Below are positions 55,517 to 64,000 of a DNA stretch of 64,000 nucleotides, piece by piece. Origin of the DNA: Pleodorina starrii (Eukaryota; Chlorophyta; Chlorophyceae; Chlamydomonadales; Volvocaceae); assembly GCA_030267565.1 (NCBI GenBank), contig BRXU01000015.1, positions 1,921,001-1,985,000 on the forward strand. Reading direction: 5' to 3'. Made by a program: the position numbers and the translations under genes. The notes beneath the pieces were generated by a model, which made no database searches, was not told where the DNA came from, and saw nothing but the letters and a program-made list of their open reading frames with translations. Position 1 is the first letter of the stretch, and each line of letters begins with the position of its first letter.

Positions 55517-55762
55517 CAGGGTGGCCATCTTATTTTTCTGAGTATCTACGGCCGGAGATACTCCTGGCTCAGAAGTGCTGAGAGTATCTGTCAGGATCTA
55601 TCCAGGAGGGGATTTTCCCGGCAAAACACAGCCCCGGGAGATATCATGCCCACCTGTGAGGCCGGATTATCTAAACCTTCAGCTTTTTGCACGGCAAAAG
55701 TATCTTCAAATTTCCAATTTTTTCTCCCAAATATATATTCATATCTTAAGATAGCCACCCTG
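55517..55762. mobile_element. hAT-like MITE, copy 4
   Basis: 246 bp, same orientation, flanks and derived left TIR. It is spaced 997 bp from copy 3, which equals the element, its 8-bp duplication and 31 units minus one base. Confidence 0.9.
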
Positions 55763-58700
55763 TCCTCAGGGTGCCGGGCTCCTGGCTCCTCAGGGTGCCG
55801 GGCTCCTGGCTCCTCAGGGCGCCGGGCTCCTGGCTCCTCAGGGCGCCAGGCTCCTGGCTCCTCAGGGCGCCGGGCTCCTGGCTTCTCAGGGCACCGGGCT
55901 CCTGGCTCCTCAGGGCGCCGGGCTCCTGGCTCCTCAGGGCGCCGGGCTCCTGGCTCCTCAGGGCGCCGGGCTCCTGGCTCCTCAGGGCGCCGGGCCCCTG
56001 GCTCCTCTGGGCGCCGGGCTCCTGGCTCATCAGGGCGCCGGGCTCCTGGCTCCTCAGGGCGCCAGGCTCCTGGCTCCTCAGGGCGCCGGGCTCCTGGCTC
56101 CTCAGGGCACCGGGCTCCTGGCTCACAGGGCGCCGGGCTCCTGGCTCCTCAGGGCGACGGGCTCCTGGCTCCTCAGGGTGCCGGGCTCCTGGCTCCTCAG
56201 GGTGTGAGGCTCCTGGCTCCTCAGGGCACCGGGCTCCTGGCTCCTCAGGATGCCGGGCTCCTGGCTCCTCAGGGCGCCGGGCTCCTGGCTCCTCAGGGCG
56301 CCGGGCTCCTGGCTCCTCAGGGCGCCGGGCCCCTGGCTCCTCTGGGCGCCGGGCTCCTGGCTCATCAGGGCGCCGGGCTCCTGGCTCCTCAGGGCGCCAG
56401 GCTCCTGGCTCCTCAGGGCGCCGGGCTCCTGGCTCCTCAGGGCACCGGGCTCCTGGCTGACAGGGCGCCGGGCTCCTGGCTCCTCAGGGCGACGGGCTCC
56501 TGGCTCCTCAGGGTGCCGGGCTCCTGGCTCCTCAGGGTGTGAGGCTCCTGGCTCCTCAGGGCACCGGGCTCCTGGCTCCTCAGGATGCCGGGCTCCTGGC
56601 TCCTCAGGGCGCCGGGCTCCTGGCTCCTCAGGGCGCCGGGCTCCTGGCTCCTCAGGGCGCCGGGCTCCTGGCTCCTCAGGGCGCCGGGCTCCTGGCTCCT
56701 CAGGGCGCCGGGCTCCTGGCTCCTCAGGGCGCCAGGCTCCTGACTCCTCAGGGCGCCGGGCTCCTGACTCCTCAGGGCGCCGGGCTCCTGGCTCCTCAGG
56801 GCGCCGGGCTCCTGGCTCCTCAGGGCGCCGGGCTCCTGGCTCCTCAGGGCGCCGGGCTCCTGGCTCCTCAGGGCGCCGGGCTCCTGGCTCCTCAGGGCGC
56901 CGGGCTCCTGGCTCCTCAGGGCGCCGGGCTCCTGGCTCCTCAGGGCGCCGGGCTCCTGGCTCCTCAGGGCACCGGGCTCCTGGCTCACAGGGCGCCGGGC
57001 CCCTGGCTCCTCAGGGCGACGGGCTCCTGGCTCCTCAGGGTGCCGGGCTCCTGGCTCCTCAGGGTGTGAGGCTCCTGGCTCCTCAGGGCACCGGGCTCCT
57101 GGCTCCTCAGGATGCCGGGCTCCTGGCTCCTCAGGGCGCCGGGCTCCTGGCTCCTCAGGGCGCCGGGCTCCTGGCTCCTCAGGGCGCCGGGCTCCTGGCT
57201 CCTCAGGGCGCCGGGCTCCTGGCTCCTCAGGGCGCCGGGCTCCTGGCTCCTCAGGGCGCCAGGCTCCTGACTCCTCAGGGCGCCGGGCTCCTGACTCCTC
57301 AGGGCGCCGGGCTCCTGGCTCCTCAGGGCGCCGGGCTCCTGGCTCCTCAGGGCGCCGGGCTCCTGGCTCCTCAGGGCGCCGGGCTCCTGGCTCCTCAGGG
57401 CGCCGGGCTCCTGGCTCCTCAGGGCGCCGGGCTCCTGGCTCCTCAGGGCGCCGGGCTCCTGGCTCCTCAGGGCGCCGGGCTCCTGGCTCCTCAGGACGCC
57501 GGGATCCTGGCTCCTCAGGGCGCCGGGCTCCTGGCTCCTCAGGGCGCCGGGCTCCTGACTCCTCAGGGCGCCGGGCTCCTGGCTCCTCAGGGCGCCGGGC
57601 CCCTGGCTCCTCTGGGCGCCGGGCTCCTGGCTCATCAGGGCGCCGGGCTCCTGGCTCCTCACGGCGACGGGCTCCTGGCTCCTCAGGGCGTGAGGCTCCT
57701 GGCTCCTCAGGGCGCCAGGCTCCTGGCTCCTCAGGGCGCCGGGCTCCTGGCTCATCAGGGCGCCGGGCTCCTGGCTCCTCAGGGTGCCGGGCTCCTGGCT
57801 CCTCAGGGCGCCGGGCTCCTGGCTCCTCAGGGCGCCAGGCTCCTGGCTCCTCAGGGCGCCGGGCTCCTGGCTTCTCAGGGTGTGAGGCTCCTGGCTCCTC
57901 AGGGTGCCAGGCTCCTGGCTCCTCAGGGCGCCGGGCTCCTGGCTCCTCAGGGCGCCGGGCTCCTGGCTCCTCAGGGCGCCGGGCTCCTGGCTCCTCAGGG
58001 CGCCGGGCCCCTGGCTCCTCTGGGCGCCGGGCTCCTGGCTCATCAGGGCGCCGGGCTCCTGGCTCCTCAGGGCGCCAGGCTCCTGGCTCCTCAGGGCGCC
58101 GGGCTCCTGGCTCCTCAGGGCACCGGGCTCCTGGCTCACAGGGCGCCGGGCTCCTGGCTCCTCAGGGCGACGGGCTCCTGGCTCCTCAGGGTGCCGGGCT
58201 CCTGGCTCCTCAGGGTGTGAGGCTCCTGGCTCCTCAGGGCACCGGGCTCCTGGCTCCTCAGGATGCCGGGCTCCTGGCTCCTCAGGGCGCCGGGCTCCTG
58301 GCTCCTCAGGGCGCCGGGCTCCTGGCTCCTCAGGGCGCCGGGCTCCTGGCTCCTCAGGGCGCCGGGCTCCTGGCTCCTCAGGGCGCCGGGCTCCTGGCTC
58401 CTCAGGGCGCCAGGCTCCTGACTCCTCAGGGCGCCGGGCTCCTGACTCCTCAGGGCGCCGGGCTCCTGGCTCCTCAGGGCGCCGGGCTCCTGGCTCCTCA
58501 GGGCGCCGGGCTCCTGGCTCCTCAGGGCGCCGGGCTCCTGGCTCCTCAGGGCGACGGGCTCCTGGCTCCTCAGGGTGCCGGGCTCCTGGCTCCTCAGGGT
58601 GTGAGGCTCCTGGCTCCTCAGGGCACCGGGCTCCTGGCTCCTCAGGGTGCCGGGCTCCTGGCTCCTCAGGGCGCCGGGCTCCTGGCTCCTCAGGGCGCCA

Positions 58701-58862
58701 GGCTCCTGGCTCCTCAGGGCGCCAGGCTCCTGGCTCCTCAGGGCGCCGGGCTCCTGGCTCCTCAGGGCGCCGGGCTCCTGGCTCCTCAGGGCGCCGGGCT
58801 CCTGGCTCCTCAGGGCTCCGGGCTCCTGGCCCATCAGGGCGCCGGGCTCCTGGCTCCTCAGG

Positions 58863-59108
58863 CAGGGTGGCCATCTTATTTTTCTGAGTATCTACGGCCG
58901 GAGATACTCCTGGCTCAGAAGTGCTGAGAGTATCTGTCAGGATCTATCCAGGAGGGGATTTTCCCGGCAAAACACAGCCCCGGGAGATATCATGCCCACC
59001 TGTGAGGCCGGATTATCTAAACCTTCAGCTTTTTGCACGGCAAAAGTATCTTCAAATTTCCAATTTTTTCTCCCAAATATATATTCATATCTTAAGATAG
59101 CCACCCTG
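58863..59108. mobile_element. hAT-like MITE, copy 5
   Basis: 246 bp with the derived left TIR and TCCTCAGG flanks. It is followed by a unit with GGGTTCCTGG, a variant shared only with the unit after copy 9, linking the two as a higher-order repeat. Confidence 0.9.
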
Positions 59109-59356
59109 TCCTCAGGGTGCCGGGCTCCTGGCTCCTCAGGGTGCCGGGTTCCTGGCTCCTCAGGGCGCCGGGCTCCTGGCTCCTCAGGGCGCCAGGCTCC
59201 TGGCTCCTCAGGGCGCCGGGCTCCTGGCTTCTCAGGGCACCGGGCTCCTGGCTCCTCAGGGCGCCGGGCTCCTGGCTCCTCAGGGCGCCGGGCTCCTGGC
59301 TCCTCAGGGCTCCGGGCTCCTGGCCCATCAGGGCGCCGGGCTCCTGGCTCCTCAGG

Positions 59357-59602
59357 CAGGGTGGCCATCTTATTTTTCTGAGTATCTACGGCCGGAGATA
59401 CTCCTGGCTCAGAAGTGCTGAGAGTATCTGTCAGGATCTATCCAGGAGGGGATTTTCCCGGCAAAACACAGCCCCGGGAGATATCATGCCCACCTGTGAG
59501 GCCGGATTATCTAAACCTTCAGCTTTTTGCACGGCAAAAGTATCTTCAAATTTCCAATTTTTTCTCCCAAATATATATTCATATCTTAAGATAGCCACCC
59601 TG
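59357..59602. mobile_element. hAT-like MITE, copy 6
   Basis: 246 bp, 494 bp downstream of copy 5 (element plus 8-bp duplication plus ten units). Same orientation and flanks. Confidence 0.9.
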
Positions 59603-60282
59603 TCCTCAGGGTGCCGGGCTCCTGGCTCCTCAGGGTGCCGGGCTCCTGGCTCCTCAGGGCGCCGGGCTCCTGGCTCCTCAGGGCGCCAGGCTCCTGGCTC
59701 CTCAGGGCGCCGGGATCCTGGCTTCTCAGGGCACCGGGCTCCTGGCTCCTCAGGGCGCCGGGCTCCTGGCTCCTCAGGGCGCCGGGCTCCTGGCTCCTCA
59801 GGGTGCCGGGCTCCTGGCTCCTCAGGGCGCCGGGCCCCTGGCTCCTCTGGGCGCCGGGCTCCTGGCTCATCAGGGCGCCGGGCTCCTGGCTCCTCAGGGC
59901 GCCAGGCTCCTGGCTCCTCAGGGCGCCGGGCTCCTGGCTCCTCAGGTCGCCGGGCTCCTGGCTCCTCAGGGCGACGGGCTCCTGGCTCCTCAGGGTGCCG
60001 GGCTCCTGGCTCCTCAGGGTGTGAGGCTCCTGGCTCCTCAGGGCACCGGGCTCCTGGCTCCTCAGGGTGCCGGGCTCCTGGCTCCTCAGGGCGCCGGGCT
60101 CCTGGCTCCTCAGGGCGCCAGGCTCCTGGCTCCTCAGGGCGCCAGGCTCCTGGCTCCTCAGGGCGCCGGGCTCCTGGCTCCTCAGGGCGCCGGGCTCCTG
60201 GCTCCTCAGGGCGCCGGGCTCCTGGCTCCTCAGGGCTCCGGGCTCCTGGCCCATCAGGGCGCCGGGCTCCTGGCTCCTCAGG

Positions 60283-60528
60283 CAGGGTGGCCATCTTATT
60301 TTTCTGAGTATCTACGGCCGGAGATACTCCTGGCTCAGAAGTGCTGAGAGTATCTGTCAGGATCTATCCAGGAGGGGATTTTCCCGGCAAAACACAGCCC
60401 CGGGAGATATCATGCCCACCTGTGAGGCCGGATTATCTAAACCTTCAGCTTTTTGCACGGCAAAAGTATCTTCAAATTTCCAATTTTTTCTCCCAAATAT
60501 ATATTCATATCTTAAGATAGCCACCCTG
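60283..60528. mobile_element. hAT-like MITE, copy 7
   Basis: 246 bp, same orientation and flanks; 926 bp after copy 6 (28 intact units between, no short unit). Confidence 0.9.
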
Positions 60529-60776
60529 TCCTCAGGGTGCCGGGCTCCTGGCTCCTCAGGGTGCCGGGCTCCTGGCTCCTCAGGGCGCCGGGCTCCTGGC
60601 TCGTCAGGGCGCCAGGCTCCTGGCTCCTCAGGGCGCCAGGCTCCTGGCTCCTCAGGGCGCCGGGCTCCTGGCTCCTCAGGGCGCCGGGCTCCTGGCTCCT
60701 CAGGGCGCCGGGCTCCTGGCTCCTCAGGGCTCCGGGCTCCTGGCCCATCAGGGCGCCGGGCTCCTGGCTCCTCAGG

Positions 60777-61022
60777 CAGGGTGGCCATCTTATTTTTCTG
60801 AGTATCTACGGCCGGAGATACTCCTGGCTCAGAAGTGCTGAGAGTATCTGTCAGGATCTATCCAGGAGGGGATTTTCCCGGCAAAACACAGCCCCGGGAG
60901 ATATCATGCCCACCTGTGAGGCCGGATTATCTAAACCTTCAGCTTTTTGCACGGCAAAAGTATCTTCAAATTTCCAATTTTTTCTCCCAAATATATATTC
61001 ATATCTTAAGATAGCCACCCTG
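60777..61022. mobile_element. hAT-like MITE, copy 8
   Basis: 246 bp, 494 bp after copy 7, same orientation and flanks. A nearby unit just upstream carries the unique GGCTCGTCAG variant (about 60599). Confidence 0.9.
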
Positions 61023-63427
61023 TCCTCAGGGTGCCGGGCTCCTGGCTCCTCAGGGTGCCGGGCTCCTGGCTCCTCAGGGCGCCGGGCTCCTGGCTCCTCA
61101 GGGCGCCAGGCTCCTGGCTCCTCAGGGCGCCGGGCTCCTGGCTTCTCAGGGCACCGGGCTCCTGGCTCCTCAGGGCGCCGGGCTCCTGGCTCCTCAGGGC
61201 GCCGGGCTCCTGGCTCCTCAGGGCGCCGGGCTCCTGGCTCCTCAGGGCGCCGGGCCCCTGGCTCCTCTGGGCGCCGGGCTCCTGGCTCATCAGGGCGCCG
61301 GGCTCCTGGCTCCTCAGGGCGCCAGGCTCCTGGCTCCTCAGGGCGCCGGGCTCCTGGCTCCTCAGGGCACCGGGCTCCTGGCTCACAGGGCGCCGGGCTC
61401 CTGGCTCCTCAGGGCGACGGGCTCCTGGCTCCTCAGGGTGCCGGGCTCCTGGCTCCTCAGGGTGTGAGGCTCCTGGCTCCTCAGGGCACCGGGCTCCTGG
61501 CTCCTCAGGAAGCCGGGCTCCTGGCTCCTCAGGGCGCCGGGCTCCTGGCTCCTCAGGGCGCCGGGCTCCTGGCTCCTCAGGGCGCCGGGCCCCTGGCTCC
61601 TCTGGGCGCCGGGCTCCTGGCTCATCAGGGCGCCGGGCTCCTGGCTCCTCAGGGCGCCTGGCTCCTGGCTCCTCAGGGCGCCGGGCTCCTGGCTCCTCAG
61701 GGCACCGGGCTCCTGGCTCACAGGGCGCCGGGCTCCTGGCTCCTCAGGGCGACGGGCTCCTGGCTCCTCAGGGTGCCGGGCTCCTGGCTCCTCAGGGTGT
61801 GAGGCTCCTGGCTCCTCAGGGCACCGGGCTCCTGGCTCCTCAGGATGCCGGGCTCCTGGCTCCTCAGGGCGCCGGGCTCCTGGCTCCTCAGGGCGCCGGG
61901 CTCCTGGCTCCTCAGGGCGCCGGGCTCCTGGCTCCTCAGGGCGCCGGGCTCCTGGCTCCTCAGGGCGCCGGGCTCCTGGCTCCTCAGGGCGCCAGGCTCC
62001 TGACTCCTCAGGGCGCCGGGCTCCTGACTCCTCAGGGCGCCGGGCTCCTGGCTCCTCAGGGCGCCGGGCTCCTGGCTCCTCAGGGCGCCGGGCTCCTGGC
62101 TCCTCAGGGCGCCGGGCTCCTGTCTCCTCAGGGCGCCGGGCTCCTGGCTCCTCAGGGCGCCGGGCTCCTGGCTCCTCAGGGCGCCGGGCTCCTGGCTCCT
62201 CAGGGCGCCGGGCTCCTGGCTCCTCAGGGCACCGGGCTCCTGGCTCACAGGGCGCCGGGCTCCTGGCTCCTCAGGGCGACGGGCTCCTGGCTCCTCAGGG
62301 TGCCGGGCTCCTGGCTCCTCAGGGTGTGAGGCTCCTGGCTCCTCAGGGCACCGGGCTCCTGGCTCCTCAGGATGCCGGGCTCCTGGCTCCTCAGGGCGCC
62401 GGGCTCCTGGCTCCTCAGGGCGCCGGGCTCCTGGCTCCTCAGGGCGCCGGGCTCCTGGCTCCTCAGGGCGCCGGGCTCCTGGCTCCTCAGGGCGCCGGGC
62501 TCCTGGCTCCTCAGGGCGCCAGGCTCCTGACTCCTCAGGGCGCCGGGCTCCTGACTCCTCAGGGCGCCGGGCTCCTGGCTCCTCAGGGCGCCGGGCTCCT
62601 GGCTCCTCAGGGCGCCGGGCTCCTGGCTCCTCAGGGCGCCGGGCTCCTGGCTCCTCAGGGCGCCGGGCTCCTGGCTCCTCAGGGCGCCGGGCTCCTGGCT
62701 CCTCAGGGCGCCGGGCTCCTGGCTCCTCAGGGCGCCGGGCTCCTGGCTCCTCAGGACGCCGGGATCCTGGCTCCTCAGGGCGCCGGGCTCCTGGCTCCTC
62801 AGGGCGCCGGGCTCCTGACTCCTCAGGGCGCCGGGCTCCTGGCTCCTCAGGGCGCCGGGCCCCTGGCTCCTCTGGGCGCCGGGCTCCTGGCTCATCAGGG
62901 CGCCGGGCTCCTGGCTCCTCAGGGCGCCGGGCTCCTGGCTCCTCAGGGCGCCGGGCTCCTGGCTCCTCAGGGCGCCAGGCTCCTGACTCCTCAGGGCGCC
63001 GGGCTCCTGACTCCTCAGGGCGCCGGGCTCCTGGCTCCTCAGGGCGCCGGGATCCTGGCTCCTCAGGGCGCCGGGCTCCTGGCTCCTCAGGGCGCCGGGC
63101 TCCTGGCTCCTCAGGGCGACGGGCTCCTGGCTCCTCAGGGTGCCGGGCTCCTGGCTCCTCAGGGTGTGAGGCTCCTGGCTCCTCAGGGCACCGGGCTCCT
63201 GGCTCCTCAGGGTGCCGGGCTCCTGGCTCCTCAGGGCGCCGGGCTCCTGGCTCCTCAGGGCGCCAGGCTCCTGGCTCCTCAGGGCGCCAGGCTCCTGGCT
63301 CCTCAGGGCGCCGGGCTCCTGGCTCCTCAGGGCGCCGGGCTCCTGGCTCCTCAGGGCGCCGGGCTCCTGGCTCCTCAGGGCTCCGGGCTCCTGGCCCATC
63401 AGGGCGCCGGGCTCCTGGCTCCTCAGG

Positions 63428-63673
63428 CAGGGTGGCCATCTTATTTTTCTGAGTATCTACGGCCGGAGATACTCCTGGCTCAGAAGTGCTGAGAGTATCT
63501 GTCAGGATCTATCCAGGAGGGGATTTTCCCGGCAAAACACAGCCCCGGGAGATATCATGCCCACCTGTGAGGCCGGATTATCTAAACCTTCAGCTTTTTG
63601 CACGGCAAAAGTATCTTCAAATTTCCAATTGTTTCTCCCAAATATATATTCATATCTTAAGATAGCCACCCTG
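63428..63673. mobile_element. hAT-like MITE, copy 9
   Basis: 246 bp with the same flanks and derived left TIR. It has a private T-to-G change in the right half (CCAATTGTTTCTCC, near 63631). Confidence 0.9.
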
Positions 63674-63921
63674 TCCTCAGGGTGCCGGGCTCCTGGCTCC
63701 TCAGGGTGCCGGGTTCCTGGCTCCTCAGGGCGCCGGGCTCCTGGCTCCTCAGGGCGCCAGGCTCCTGGCTCCTCAGGGCGCCGGGCTCCTGGCTTCTCAG
63801 GGCACCGGGCTCCTGGCTCCTCAGGGCGCCGGGCTCCTGGCTCCTCAGGGCGCCGGGCTCCTGGCTCCTCAGGGCTCCGGGCTCCTGGCCCATCAGGGCG
63901 CCGGGCTCCTGGCTCCTCAGG

Positions 63922-64000
63922 CAGGGTGGCCATCTTATTTTTCTGAGTATCTACGGCCGGAGATACTCCTGGCTCAGAAGTGCTGAGAGTATCTGTCAGG
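63922..64000. mobile_element. hAT-like MITE, copy 10 (cut by window end)
   Basis: The first 79 bp of the element are present, 494 bp after copy 9, with the same left flank and derived left TIR. The remainder lies beyond the window. Confidence 0.88.

Larger units (their letters stand above)
27583..64000. repeat. Giant 24-bp minisatellite array with higher-order repeats (open at right edge)
   Basis: The array starts abruptly after CAGCAACTCACCC and continues to the window end, about 36.4 kb, or roughly 1400 units once MITE DNA is removed. Each unit is three 7-mers of the form GGCNCCK/GGCTCMT followed by CAG. Subtype A has GGCGCCT and CTCATCAG; subtype B has GGCGCCG and CTCCTCAG. Subtype A fills 27.6-28.9 kb, mixed blocks run to about 40.2 kb, and B dominates beyond. 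Units of 23, 25 or 28 bp recur as shared markers of higher-order repeats. All three plus frames and two minus frames are stop-free per unit, giving frames up to 1578 codons. I see no start context, domain or frame preservation that would make them genes. Confidence 0.95.

Noticed and set aside
27583..64000. CRISPR-like regular spacing
   Set aside because: There are no unique spacers between repeats; the unit is contiguous, 24 bp long and in a eukaryotic context.

Overview
The window looks like nuclear DNA of a GC-rich green alga, probably a volvocine relative of Chlamydomonas/Volvox. This is inferred from three things: a Dualen/RandI-type non-LTR retrotransposon (a lineage first described from Chlamydomonas), a Gln/Ala/Gly/His-rich low-complexity protein, and abundant TGCATGCA-rich intergenic DNA. 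Nothing bacterial is present: no operons, no Shine-Dalgarno sites, no CRISPR.

Region 1 (1-9187) is retrotransposon. On the minus strand an 880-codon frame starts at 2642 and runs off the left edge. It encodes a multi-membrane-span region followed by a Josephin-like cysteine protease. Head-to-head with it, on the plus strand, 3074-9061 encodes a 1995-residue protein with reverse transcriptase, a long linker with a papain-like-looking segment, RNase H, a Zn-binding motif and a restriction-like endonuclease. A short 3' UTR and an ATT-type microsatellite tail follow. The two halves look like the N- and C-terminal parts of one polyprotein family, so this is either two opposed copies or one copy with a 5' inversion.

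Region 2 (9188-14200) holds one probable host gene on the minus strand (10362-12572), a poly-Gln/poly-Ala nuclear-type protein with a probable 3' intron, flanked by DNA without recognisable genes.

Region 3 (14400-27582) is repeat-built. A segmental duplication of about 4 kb (14.4-18.5 kb and 23.6-27.6 kb) carries a small paralogous ORF, intact in copy 1 and frameshifted in copy 2. Between the copies lie a second duplicated block (19.5-20.6 and 22.7-23.6 kb), a roughly 308-bp repeat and a degenerate 5-bp CGTNG tract (21.3-22.6 kb). Comparing the duplicates reveals insertions: about 0.96 kb in copy 2, a compound inverted repeat in copy 1, and the point at which the satellite starts.

Region 4 (27583-64000, open at the right edge) is one enormous 24-bp minisatellite array of roughly 1400 units. 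It has two sequence subtypes, nested higher-order repeats and a nearly exact 4.9-kb tandem duplication. Embedded in it are ten copies of a 246-bp hAT-like MITE (the last cut by the window end), all with the same 8-bp target-site duplication and orientation. They record one transposition that was afterwards amplified with the satellite. The multi-kb open frames here arise because 24 is divisible by 3 and the unit lacks stops in five of six frames; I do not call them genes.
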